Positions 37,896-46,319 are shown, counted from the first letter of the stretch. The stretch is DNA of 47,662 nt from Acidimicrobiia bacterium (GCA_009835395.1 VXXM01000048.1:1-47662), one strand, 5' to 3'. The notes: generated by a model from the letters alone, not told the origin. Translations and numbers: made by a program.

Positions 37896-37901
37896 AGCCT
37901 A
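37896..37901 (-). promoter_or_regulatory. Probable -10 element (TAGGCT) of ctaA
   Basis: Minus-strand TAGGCT with 8 nt to the ctaA ATG. Transcription would begin at or next to the start codon (leaderless). Confidence 0.5.
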
Positions 37902-37970
37902 GGGAGTCGACCACCCGAGGCCCCGCAGCGGCACGGGTGCGCAATTGGAGTATTGGACACGCGGGTCTCG

Positions 37971-37976
37971 TACGCT
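37971..37976 (+). promoter_or_regulatory. Probable -10 element (TACGCT) of ctaB
   Basis: TACGCT with 7 nt to the ctaB ATG and no ribosome-binding site between them, mirroring ctaA on the other strand. No recognisable -35. Confidence 0.5.
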
Positions 37977-37983
37977 TGCGCCG

Positions 37984-38859
37984 ATGCCTGCGACGAAAGC
38001 CCGGGCCACGATCGCGTCCTACGTGGCGCTGACCAAACCGCGCATCATCGAGTTGCTGCTCGTGACGACCGTTCCCACCATGATCGTGGCGGAGCGGGGC
38101 CTGCCCCCTGTGTGGCTGATGGTCGCGGTGATCCTCGGCGGGGCCCTCGCCGCCGGCGGGGCCAACGCGCTCAACATGGTCATCGACCGCGACATCGACA
38201 GCGTCATGCAGCGCACCCAGGGCAGGCCCCTGGTCACCGGCGAGATCAGCCCGCGCAACGCCCTGGTGTTCGCGGTCACCCTTGAGGTGGCGGCGTTCGT
38301 CTGGCTCTGGCTGATGGTGAACCTGCTCAGCGCGGTGCTGGCGGTGAGCGCCACCCTGTTCTACGTGTTCGTGTACAGCCTCTGGCTGAAGCGGCGGTCC
38401 GAGCGGAACATCGTCATCGGCGGAGCCGCCGGAGCGGTCCCCGTGCTCGTGGGCTGGACAGCCGTGACGGGCCGGCTGGACTGGGCGCCGCTGCTGCTGT
38501 TCGCGGTGATCTTCTACTGGACGCCGCCCCACTTCTGGGCGCTGGCGGTGCGCTACCGCGATGACTACGCACGGGTGGGGGTGCCGATGCTGCCGGCGGT
38601 CCGATCGATCCGGGCCGTGGCGCTGCGCATCATCGCCTACACCGTGGTCCTGTGGGCCACCAGCGTCGCTTTCGGGTTCGTGGCCCAGTTGGGACCCCTC
38701 TACCTCGCGACCGCCCTGGCGACCGGCGTGATCTTCGTCGCCCTGGGTGTCCGGTTGCTTCGCCACGGCACACCGCAAGTGGCGATGCGCCTGTTCAACT
38801 GGTCCATCACCTACATCGTGTTGCTGTTCGGGGCCATGGCTCTGGATCGGCTCGTCTGA
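37984..38859 (+). CDS. ctaB: Protoheme IX farnesyltransferase (CtaB/COX10)
   Basis: A 291-residue polytopic prenyltransferase that adds a farnesyl group to heme B, giving heme O. The family start YVALTKPRIIELLLVTTVP and the Asp-rich prenyl-diphosphate motif NMVIDRDIDSVMQRTQ are present, as is the second conserved loop WTPPHFWALAVRYRDDYARV. I chose ATG 37984 because it lies right before the conserved N-terminus and 7 nt from a -10 element; a TTG further upstream (37945) is less likely. Its stop overlaps a small reading frame (TGATG). It heads the oxidase operon. Confidence 0.94.
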   Translation: MPATKARATIASYVALTKPRIIELLLVTTVPTMIVAERGLPPVWLMVAVILGGALAAGGANALNMVIDRDIDSVMQRTQGRPLVTGEISPRNALVFAVTLEVAAFVWLWLMVNLLSAVLAVSATLFYVFVYSLWLKRRSERNIVIGGAAGAVPVLVGWTAVTGRLDWAPLLLFAVIFYWTPPHFWALAVRYRDDYARVGVPMLPAVRSIRAVALRIIAYTVVLWATSVAFGFVAQLGPLYLATALATGVIFVALGVRLLRHGTPQVAMRLFNWSITYIVLLFGAMALDRLV

Positions 38860-39038
38860 TGGCGCCAGAGGCGGTATCGAGCGGCACGATCCGGGAGGAA
38901 TCTGCTGCGGTGCGGGCGGCCCGCGGACTCGCGTTACAGTTCCGGGCTGGATCAGCCCCCCTGGCCGCCGGTCGAGCGGACTTCGCCGAGCGGTCATACC
39001 GAACGGACAACTCGCACCTCGTTACCGAATTCGTATGA
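38859..39038 (+). CDS. Possible 59-residue linker ORF between ctaB and the subunit I-like gene
   Basis: An ATG at 38859 overlaps the ctaB stop (TGATG), and the frame ends in a TGA that overlaps the next ATG (ATGA at 39035-39038). The predicted peptide is soluble, Ala/Arg-rich (EESAAVRAARGLALQFRAG) and matches nothing I know. It would explain how the next gene, which lacks a ribosome-binding site, is translated by coupling. It may equally be an untranslated spacer: a TACAGT at 38935-38940 could be an internal promoter. Confidence 0.35.
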   Translation: MAPEAVSSGTIREESAAVRAARGLALQFRAGSAPLAAGRADFAERSYRTDNSHLVTEFV

Positions 39039-40747
39039 CCGCGACCGAGACTCACGCCGCCGCGGACGAGCACGCCTCGGCCATGCCGGCAGGCTCGCCG
39101 ACCCCGCGGGGGCTCGCGGGGATCCTGTCCAGCAGCGATCATAAGACGCTGGGGCGGATGTGGATCCTGGCGTCGCTGCTGCTCGGCGCCTTCGTGCTGG
39201 TGTGCGGGATGCTGCTGCACATCGAGCGGGCCAACCTGCCGGGTCTCGAGGTGTTCCCGGGCATCGAGTCGTTCCGGCAGTTCTTCACGCTCTACCGGGT
39301 CGGTCTGGTCTTCCTCTTCGTCATGCCGTTGTGGATCGGGCTCGCCACGCACGTCGTCCCGCTGCAGATCGGCGCCCGGGGGGTGGCCTTCCCGCGGGCG
39401 GCCGCGGCCGCTTTCTGGGGCTGGCTCACCGGGGCCGGCATCCTCATCGCCTCCTGGGCCATCGACGGGGGCCTTGCCGCAGGCGGTGAACAGCGGGCGG
39501 TGGAGCTCTCCCTGCTCTCCTTCGCCTTGGTGGTGCTGTCGCTGCTGGGCGCGGTGGCGGTGCTGCTCACCACCATGTGTACCCAACGGCCGGCCGGCAT
39601 GACTCTGGAACGCATGCCGCTGTTCTCCTGGTCGGTGTTCGTGGCGGGCGCCGTGTGGCTCCTGAGCCTGCCCGTGCTGGTGGCCAACCTGGTCATCATG
39701 TGGATCGACCTGCGGGGTCCGAGCGCGGTGCGCTTCGGCGCCGGGCAGAACCTGTACGAGCAGGTCTCCTGGGTGTTCGACCAGCCGCAGGTGTTCGTAC
39801 TCGCCATTCCGGTGATCGGCGTCGTGGGGGAGATCCTGCCGGTGGCCTTCGGCAGGCCGCAGCGGCGCTGGGGTGTCATGCTCTCGCTCGTCGGTCTGGC
39901 CGGAGTTTTCAGTTTCGGTGCCGACCTGCAGCGATTCTTCAGCCCGTCGGCCCAGACGACGCCGCTGTACGTGGTCAGCGGCATCGTCGTGGCCCTGGTG
40001 GTCGTGGCGCTGCTGGGAGGCTGGGCCGACCTGGGCCGCAGCGCCCGCCGCCTGCCCCGACCCAGCGGGCACCTCGCCGTGGCGATGTCGGCGCTCGGCG
40101 TGCTGGTCTTCGCGGCGATCGTGGGATTCATCCGGGTTCTGGGCGGAGCGGTCGGGTTCCTGCGGAGCTTCGCTCGGCACAACGAGTCCTGGCAGGGTGA
40201 TCTGGATCGCTCCCTGGCGCCCCTGGACGATCTGCGGGGAACCATGGCCGGGGCGGGGCTGCTGGACCTCGTGGCGATGGCGGCCGTGCTCGGTGCGGTG
40301 GCCGGGCTCTTCTACTGGAGTCCCAAGATCTTCGGACGCAGGGCCTCACACGCCGCCGGCTTCGGCGTGGCGGCGATACTGGGCGCGGCCGGGCTGTTGA
40401 CGGGCCTGATGGGCCTCGTCGCCGGATTCCTGGGCCAACCCGAACGCCCCAGCGGGAACTTCGCCTCGGCGGGTGCGGAGGTTGCGGCCATTCTCGCCGT
40501 CATCGGCATCATCGGGGTCCTGCTGGCTCTGGCGATCGTGCTGATCGTGACCCTGCGCGGCGCCGCCTCGCTCGCCGGGGGAGCCTCCACGGTTCCGGAC
40601 CCCTGGGGCGGGCACACGATGGAGTGGTTCGCGGCCTCGCCGCCGCCGCTGGACAACTTCGGTGACGAACCGGTGGCTCCGGTGCGTTCGGCACATCCTC
40701 TGTGGGACGCGCCGGCGCCGTCGACGGACGAGAGAGGTGCCTCGTGA
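39035..40747 (+). CDS. Degenerate heme-copper oxidase subunit I homologue lacking all metal ligands
   Basis: A 570-residue, roughly 12-span membrane protein clearly related to CtaD (43588-45681): PLQIGARGVAFPRA matches PLQIGARDVAFPRL, FYWSPKIFGR matches FWWPKMFGH, and the C-terminal PDPWGGHTMEWFAASPPPLDNF matches the oxidase tail motif. By alignment the heme a His in TMHG is Tyr87 (TLYR), the GHPEVY motif is DQPQVF (no CuB His, no Glu, no Tyr), the HH pair is QR, and AHFHY is replaced by GLLD. The D-channel Asp and the K-channel Lys are also gone. It cannot be a catalytic oxidase, but length and topology are preserved, so it is probably structural, an assembly factor or something new. GTG of the next gene overlaps its stop. 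Confidence 0.85.
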   Translation: MTATETHAAADEHASAMPAGSPTPRGLAGILSSSDHKTLGRMWILASLLLGAFVLVCGMLLHIERANLPGLEVFPGIESFRQFFTLYRVGLVFLFVMPLWIGLATHVVPLQIGARGVAFPRAAAAAFWGWLTGAGILIASWAIDGGLAAGGEQRAVELSLLSFALVVLSLLGAVAVLLTTMCTQRPAGMTLERMPLFSWSVFVAGAVWLLSLPVLVANLVIMWIDLRGPSAVRFGAGQNLYEQVSWVFDQPQVFVLAIPVIGVVGEILPVAFGRPQRRWGVMLSLVGLAGVFSFGADLQRFFSPSAQTTPLYVVSGIVVALVVVALLGGWADLGRSARRLPRPSGHLAVAMSALGVLVFAAIVGFIRVLGGAVGFLRSFARHNESWQGDLDRSLAPLDDLRGTMAGAGLLDLVAMAAVLGAVAGLFYWSPKIFGRRASHAAGFGVAAILGAAGLLTGLMGLVAGFLGQPERPSGNFASAGAEVAAILAVIGIIGVLLALAIVLIVTLRGAASLAGGASTVPDPWGGHTMEWFAASPPPLDNFGDEPVAPVRSAHPLWDAPAPSTDERGAS

Positions 40748-41358
40748 GCGAGCGCGCCGGTTCCGCGACCGAGATGGTTGCACCGGCGATCGCCCCGCGC
40801 CGCAGGACCCTGCAGGTGGGTACGGGTTTCGCCTCCGCAGCCGCGCTCATGTACTTCGGCGGCCTGCTGGGCGTCTACTTCTCCGAGCGGGCCGATTTCC
40901 TGCGGGCAAACCCCGGCGAGTCGTGGATCCCGTCCGGGGTCCAGGTCGAACTGACCGCGCCGACGGTGATGGCCTGGACGCTGCTGCTGAGCGTCGTCAC
41001 GATGCAGTGGGTCATGCACGCCACCAAGCGCGACGACCGGCGCCACACCCTCATCGCCCTGGTCGTCACGGCCATGTTCGGCGTGGCGGTGATCAACCAG
41101 ACCGCCTTCCAGTACCGCCAGATGGGGCTGGCGATCGACGGGGGCAGCCTGGCGGCGCCGCTGATCTACGCGATCTCGGGCAGTCATCTCGCCCTGGTCG
41201 TCGTGGCGCTCAGCTACCTGTTCGTCATGGCGGTGCGGACCCTCACCGCGCCGGTGCCCAGCGTCCACCTCGACGGCATGTCGGCGGCGGCGATGCTCTG
41301 GCACGTCATGGTCTTCGTGTACCTGGTGATCTGGGTCGGACTCTTCGTGACGAAGTGA
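40744..41358 (+). CDS. Heme-copper oxidase subunit III-like membrane protein
   Basis: A 204-residue protein with about five membrane spans, resembling subunit III: FGGLLGVYFSERADF (compare LLFGALISVY in CtaE), AISGSHLALVVVALSY in place of GFHGAHVTIG, and LWHVMVFVYLVIWVGLF in place of WHFVDIVWI. The similarity is distant and several conserved polar residues are missing. GTG 40744 overlaps the stop of the degenerate subunit I (GTGA), so the pair is translationally coupled and probably forms one complex. True CtaE is encoded at 45678. Confidence 0.72.
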   Translation: MSERAGSATEMVAPAIAPRRRTLQVGTGFASAAALMYFGGLLGVYFSERADFLRANPGESWIPSGVQVELTAPTVMAWTLLLSVVTMQWVMHATKRDDRRHTLIALVVTAMFGVAVINQTAFQYRQMGLAIDGGSLAAPLIYAISGSHLALVVVALSYLFVMAVRTLTAPVPSVHLDGMSAAAMLWHVMVFVYLVIWVGLFVTK

Positions 41359-41415
41359 TGGGCGCCCTCTCCGCACTCCCGGCCCACCGGCTTCGCCCGC
41401 AGCGAGGTTGCTGAC

Positions 41416-42249
41416 GTGCTGACTCCGGGTTTCAAGCTCTTCTTCGGGTTCGGCGCCCTCGCCGCCGTGGGCGCCGTCATCTACGGGATCGCAACGGGCG
41501 ATCCCGCCGGCGCCGACTACCTGGGCGTCGTGGATCGCGACGCCTGGAAGGGTGTCATCAGCCTCGGATGGCAAGGCGGCGTCGGGGAACACACAGGTTT
41601 CGTCGTGCTGGTCTTCGCCGCCCTGGTCGGCGGCGGTCTGGGCTGCATGCTCGTGGCGTTCCGCGACGCCGACGCCGAGTCCGTGGGCGAACTCGCTCCG
41701 ACCGGCGAGACCCCGCCGAGCGAGGCGCCGGCGCATCCCTCCTACTGGCCGGCGCTGTTGGCCTTCGCGGCAGCCGTGGTGGTGATCGGACTGGTCACCC
41801 ACGCGGCCATCTTCGTGATCGGGCTCATCCTGGCCGGCGTCGTGGCGTTCGAGTGGATGGTCACCGCCTGGGCGGATCGCGCCACGGGTGACGCGGCGGC
41901 GAATCGGGCACTGCGCAACCGGCTCATGTATCCCATCGAGATCCCGGTCCTGGGCGCCGCCGGTGTGGCCATCCTGGTGGTCGGCGGCTCGCGCGTCCTG
42001 CTGGCGGTCAGCGAGTTCAGTGCCGTCTGGATCGCCGCCGGGGTCTCAGCTGTGATCCTGCTGGTGGCGATGCTGTTCGCCGCCCGGCCCCACATCGCCC
42101 GCTCGGTCATCACGACGGTTCTGGCGTTCGCCGCCGTGGCGATCGTGGCCGCCGGCATCGTGGCGACGGCCGCGGGCTCCTACGACCACGGCCACGCGGG
42201 CGACCACGGCACCGACGACGCCACTGAGGTCCACGAGGGCGAGGAATGA
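41416..42249 (+). CDS. Multi-pass membrane protein with His/Asp-rich C-terminus, unknown function
   Basis: A 277-residue protein with about seven hydrophobic segments (first at residues 5-25, FKLFFGFGALAAVGAVIYGI) and a hydrophilic Glu/Pro loop (about residues 90-108). The last 22 residues are rich in His, Asp and Glu (YDHGHAGDHG and onward), suggesting metal binding. I do not recognise a family. The start is GTG 41416 with GCGAGG upstream. Its stop overlaps the ctaC ATG (ATGA), so it is made stoichiometrically with the oxidase subunits; an accessory or metal-delivery role is an inference from position. Confidence 0.75.
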   Translation: MLTPGFKLFFGFGALAAVGAVIYGIATGDPAGADYLGVVDRDAWKGVISLGWQGGVGEHTGFVVLVFAALVGGGLGCMLVAFRDADAESVGELAPTGETPPSEAPAHPSYWPALLAFAAAVVVIGLVTHAAIFVIGLILAGVVAFEWMVTAWADRATGDAAANRALRNRLMYPIEIPVLGAAGVAILVVGGSRVLLAVSEFSAVWIAAGVSAVILLVAMLFAARPHIARSVITTVLAFAAVAIVAAGIVATAAGSYDHGHAGDHGTDDATEVHEGEE

Positions 42250-43511
42250 TGGGTGCCCGAACCCGCGGCCGCCTCGGGGGACGATTCTGGCGACGCCTCC
42301 GCCTGGTGCTGATCGCCCTGGGTGCGGCGCTGGCGCTGACCGCCTGCGCCGACGAGCACCCTCTGGACACCCTCACCGAGGCCGGCCCCGACGCGCAGGA
42401 GATCAACGATCTGTTCTTCCCCGTCCTCGGGGTCGCCATCGTCGTCTTCTTCCTGGTGCAGGGCGCCGTCATCTACCTGGTCCTCAAGTACAGGGCACGC
42501 CGCCGGGACTCGGCTGCGGCGGCCACGGGCGGTGACGGTGACGGCGACGACCTCTACGGGGACGACGAGTACCCCGAGCAGGTCCACGGCAATCTCCGGC
42601 TGGAGCTGGCCTGGACGATCATCCCCACGATCCTGCTGGCGGTCATCTCGGTGTTCGCGCTCATCTCCCTCGTCGAGTTGAACGAGGTGTCCGCCGCCGA
42701 GGACGACCTCCGGGTCACCGTCGTGGGCCAGCAGTGGTGGTGGGAGTTCCAGTACCACCTCGACGGCGACACCTCCACGCCGCCGGACATCGTGACAGCC
42801 AACGAGTTGGTGATGCCGGTGCGCCAGCAGGTGCCCCTGGAGATCACCTCCCGTGACGTGATCCACTCGTTCTGGATCCCGCGCCTGAACGGCAAGAAGG
42901 ACGCCGTCCCCGGCCGGACCCACCCCTGGGTGATCGAGGCCAGCGAGACGGGGCGCTACATGGGCCAGTGCACCGAGTTCTGCGGGCTCTCACACGCCTA
43001 CATGCGCATGTACGCCGTCGTGCTGGAGCCCGCCGAGTGGGAGGAGTGGGTGCAGGGCCAGTTGGTGGACGCCGCGCCGCTGGAGCCCGGCGAGCCGGGC
43101 TACGAGGGCCAAGAGGTCTTCCTGGCGAACTGCGCCAACTGCCACGTCGTCAACGGCGTGACCGATGTGGACCTCGACGACCAACTCGACGGCATGGACG
43201 ACTACGCCGGTGCGAACTCCATCACCTCGGCGCTGGTGGCGGGTGCCGCACCCAACCTGACGCACCTGGCGAGCCGCACGACGTTCGCCGGCTCCATCTT
43301 CGACCTCTACGAGAACCGCGCCGAGCGCATTCCCTACCTCGAGGTGGCCGAGCGGGGCGACCTGAACCGCGGCGACCTGGAGGCCTGGATCCGCAACGCA
43401 CCCGAGCGGAAGGCGAACGACGCCGACGGTGCCCGCGGCATGACCGCCTTCCCGGGCCTCACCGAGGGCGACATCGACGCGCTGGTCGAATATCTGATGA
43501 CCCTGCGCTAG
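42246..43511 (+). CDS. ctaC: Cytochrome c oxidase subunit II with fused cytochrome c domain (caa3 type)
   Basis: A 421-residue lipoprotein (lipobox LTAC, Cys34) with two membrane spans (about 56-80 and 121-143), a cupredoxin domain and a C-terminal c-type heme domain. CuA ligands are intact: His207 (VIHSFW), Cys242, Glu244, Cys246, His250 and Met253 in CTEFCGLSHAYM. The heme motif is CANCH (296-300), with Met399 in GMTAFPGL as likely axial ligand. It receives electrons outside the membrane and passes them to CtaD. ATG 42246 overlaps the upstream stop. The roughly 40-residue insertion after CANCH is longer than in simple caa3 subunits. Confidence 0.95.
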   Translation: MMGARTRGRLGGRFWRRLRLVLIALGAALALTACADEHPLDTLTEAGPDAQEINDLFFPVLGVAIVVFFLVQGAVIYLVLKYRARRRDSAAAATGGDGDGDDLYGDDEYPEQVHGNLRLELAWTIIPTILLAVISVFALISLVELNEVSAAEDDLRVTVVGQQWWWEFQYHLDGDTSTPPDIVTANELVMPVRQQVPLEITSRDVIHSFWIPRLNGKKDAVPGRTHPWVIEASETGRYMGQCTEFCGLSHAYMRMYAVVLEPAEWEEWVQGQLVDAAPLEPGEPGYEGQEVFLANCANCHVVNGVTDVDLDDQLDGMDDYAGANSITSALVAGAAPNLTHLASRTTFAGSIFDLYENRAERIPYLEVAERGDLNRGDLEAWIRNAPERKANDADGARGMTAFPGLTEGDIDALVEYLMTLR

Positions 43512-43587
43512 ACAGCAGCGAGCAGAAGCAGAGAACACCCGAGACGCAACCGAGCAGCAGACACCCAGAGAGACTCCGGCAACCACC

Positions 43588-45681
43588 ATGACCACCACCT
43601 CCGAACCCCCGCTGCAACTCACCGCAGGCGAGCAGCTGGTGCGGCCCTCGACGTCGCTCGGAGTGTTCTCGCGGCCGAGAGGCGACACAGGCTGGAAGAG
43701 CTGGCTCTTCACCGTCGATCACAAGCGCATCGGCATCATGTACGGCGCGGCGGCTCTGCTGTTCCTGGTGATCGGCGGCATCGAGGCGCTGTTGATCCGT
43801 CTGCAGTTGGCCGTGCCCGGCGGCAACGTGCTCAGCGAGGACGCCTACAACCAGGTATTCACGATGCACGGCGTCACGATGGTGTTCCTGGTGATCATGC
43901 CGATGGCCGCCGCCTTCGCCAACTACCTGCTGCCGCTGCAGATCGGCGCCCGTGACGTGGCGTTCCCCCGACTCAACGCCTTCAGCCTGTGGGCCTTCCT
44001 GGCCGGCGGCATCTTCCTGAACACCTCGTGGTTCCTCGGCGGCGCCCCCGACGGCGGCTGGTTCGGCTACGCGCCCAACAGCGGCCTGGTCTACTCGCCC
44101 AGCAACGGCATGGACTTCTACGCCCTGGGCCTGCAGATCGCCGGCATCGCGTCGCTGGTCAGCGCCATCAACCTCATCACGACGGTGCTCAACATGCGCA
44201 CTCCCGGCATGACCCTGTTCCGCATGCCGGTGCTGACCTGGATGCTGCTCGTGGTGCAGTTCCTGCTGCTGTTCGCCATCCCGGTGATCACCGTCGCACT
44301 GTTCCTGTTGAGCTTCGACCGGCTGTTCGACGCCAACTTCTTCAACGTGGCCGCCGGCGCCGACCCCCTGCTCTGGCAGCACCTCTTCTGGATCTTCGGG
44401 CATCCCGAGGTGTACATCCTCATCCTGCCCGCCTTCGGCATCATGTCCGAGGTCATCCCCGTCTTCAGCCGCAAACCCATCTTCGGCTACCCGTTCATGG
44501 TCTTCTCCGGGATCGCCATCGGCTTCATGGGCTGGGGCGTGTGGGCCCACCACATGTTCACCTCGGGCATGGGGCCGGTCTCGGTGGCGGCCTTCTCGCT
44601 CTCCACCATGTTCATCGCCGTGCCCACAGGGGTGAAGATCCTCAACTGGTTGGCGACCATGTGGGGGGGCCGAATACGGCTCACCACGGCGATGCTGTAC
44701 TCCGTCGGCGCGGTTGCGATGTTCACCATCGGTGGCCTGTCGGGCGTGACCCACGCCATCGCGCCCGCGGACACCCAGCAGACCGACACCTACTACATCG
44801 TCGCCCACTTCCACTATGTGATCTTCGGGGGATCCCTCATGGGCATGCTCTCGGGCATCTACTTCTGGTGGCCGAAGATGTTCGGGCACAAGCTCGACGA
44901 GAAGCTCGGCAAGATCGGCTTCTGGGTGTTGCTCATCGGCTTCAACCTCACTTTCGGACCGATGCACATACTGGGCCTGCAGGGCATGTCGCGCCGCATT
45001 CACAGCTACGCGGCGGACTCCGGATTCAACCTGTGGAACATGTTCGCCACGGTGGGTTCGTTCGTCATTGCCGTGGGTGTTCTGCTGTTCTTCTGGAATA
45101 TCGGCGTCAGCCGCCGCCGCGCCCGCGGCGCGCCGCCGGTGGGTCCCGACCCGTGGGACGCCCGCGGCCTGGAGTGGATGACCGCCTCGCCGACGCCCAC
45201 CCACAACTTCGATCGTGACATCACCGTCACGCGCCAGGACGAGTTCTGGCACCGCAAGTGGCGAATCGGCGAGGACGGCAAGGTGACGCGCATCGCCCGG
45301 TCCGAGGACGTGGCGCACGACGGGAGTGCCACCGACGTGCACCTGCCCTCACCCTCGTACTGGCCGGTCGTGGTTGCCCTCGGGCTGCCCCTGGTGGCCT
45401 ATGGGCTCATTTACAACCTCTGGCTCACCGGCCTGGGTGCGCTGGTGATCCTGGGCGGCCTGTACGGCTGGGTGTTCGAACCGCCCGACGATCCCGAGGC
45501 CCACGCGCACGACGACCACCACGACGCCGACCCCTCCGACGACTCCGGCAACGGTGCCTCCGGCGGCGGGACGTCCACGAACGGTGAGGGTGGACCCGAC
45601 AGCGGTGACGGCACGCGGCAGCTGACCGGGGCGGGAGTCGCCGGCGGTCCGTCCGCGCAGGCGACGGAGGAGCAATCGTGA
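43588..45681 (+). CDS. ctaD: Cytochrome c oxidase subunit I (aa3/caa3, A-type)
   Basis: A 697-residue catalytic subunit. All metal ligands are present: heme a His94 (TMHG) and His409, CuB His272 with cross-linked Tyr276 (GHPEVY), His321 and His322, and heme a3 His407 (AHFHY). The D-channel set Asn112, Asp123, Asn130, Glu274 and the K-channel Lys350 are kept, so it is an A1-type proton-pumping oxidase. The C-terminus carries two extra hydrophobic segments (about 591-628) and a tail of some 70 residues rich in His, Asp and Gly. A 76-nt, almost T-free leader precedes ATG 43588. Its stop overlaps the ctaE GTG. Confidence 0.96.
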   Translation: MTTTSEPPLQLTAGEQLVRPSTSLGVFSRPRGDTGWKSWLFTVDHKRIGIMYGAAALLFLVIGGIEALLIRLQLAVPGGNVLSEDAYNQVFTMHGVTMVFLVIMPMAAAFANYLLPLQIGARDVAFPRLNAFSLWAFLAGGIFLNTSWFLGGAPDGGWFGYAPNSGLVYSPSNGMDFYALGLQIAGIASLVSAINLITTVLNMRTPGMTLFRMPVLTWMLLVVQFLLLFAIPVITVALFLLSFDRLFDANFFNVAAGADPLLWQHLFWIFGHPEVYILILPAFGIMSEVIPVFSRKPIFGYPFMVFSGIAIGFMGWGVWAHHMFTSGMGPVSVAAFSLSTMFIAVPTGVKILNWLATMWGGRIRLTTAMLYSVGAVAMFTIGGLSGVTHAIAPADTQQTDTYYIVAHFHYVIFGGSLMGMLSGIYFWWPKMFGHKLDEKLGKIGFWVLLIGFNLTFGPMHILGLQGMSRRIHSYAADSGFNLWNMFATVGSFVIAVGVLLFFWNIGVSRRRARGAPPVGPDPWDARGLEWMTASPTPTHNFDRDITVTRQDEFWHRKWRIGEDGKVTRIARSEDVAHDGSATDVHLPSPSYWPVVVALGLPLVAYGLIYNLWLTGLGALVILGGLYGWVFEPPDDPEAHAHDDHHDADPSDDSGNGASGGGTSTNGEGGPDSGDGTRQLTGAGVAGGPSAQATEEQS

Positions 45682-46319
45682 CCGATGTCGCCGATCCCGA
45701 GGCGGCCATGACCGCTGCGCCCGCAACCGGCCACGAGACCCCCGCGCACCCGCCCACGACGACGGGCATGTCGCACAACAAGGTGGCGATGTGGCTGTTC
45801 CTGGGGTCGGAGTGCCTGCTGTTCGGCGCCCTCATCTCCGTCTACATGTTCGCCAAGTCGCGGCTGCCTGCTGGCGAGATCGGCCCGAACGACGTGTTCG
45901 ACATCCCGTTCACGTCGGTCAGCTCGTTCGTGCTGCTGATGAGTTCGCTGACCATGGTGCTGGCGCTGTCGGCTCTCACCCGGGGGGAGGAGCGGGGCTT
46001 CCGGATATGGATCGTGGCCACGGCGCTGCTCGGCGGCACCTTCATCGCCGGGCAGGTCTACGAGTTCACGGTCTTCTACAACCTGGGACTCGGCTACACC
46101 ACGAACATCTTCGGGTCGGCGTTCTACACCCTCACCGGGTTCCACGGGGCCCACGTCACCATCGGCATCGTGATGCTGATGTCGGCGCTGGTGGCCAGCC
46201 TGCGCGGTCGCCTGAGCCCCCGGAACGCCGAGACCGTCGAGCTCATCGGCCTGTACTGGCACTTCGTCGACATCGTGTGGATCCTCATCTTCACGATCAT
46301 CTACCTGTTCCCGCAGTAG
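45678..46319 (+). CDS. ctaE: Cytochrome c oxidase subunit III
   Basis: A 213-residue membrane subunit with five predicted spans, the short actinobacterial/Bacillus form. Diagnostic segments are MWLFLGSECLLFGALISVYM (with the conserved Glu), FHGAHVTIG and YWHFVDIVWI near the C-terminus. GTG 45678 overlaps the ctaD stop. It stabilises the binuclear-centre subunit and helps proton uptake. The N-terminal 30 residues are Pro/Thr/His-containing and variable. Confidence 0.95.
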   Translation: MTDVADPEAAMTAAPATGHETPAHPPTTTGMSHNKVAMWLFLGSECLLFGALISVYMFAKSRLPAGEIGPNDVFDIPFTSVSSFVLLMSSLTMVLALSALTRGEERGFRIWIVATALLGGTFIAGQVYEFTVFYNLGLGYTTNIFGSAFYTLTGFHGAHVTIGIVMLMSALVASLRGRLSPRNAETVELIGLYWHFVDIVWILIFTIIYLFPQ

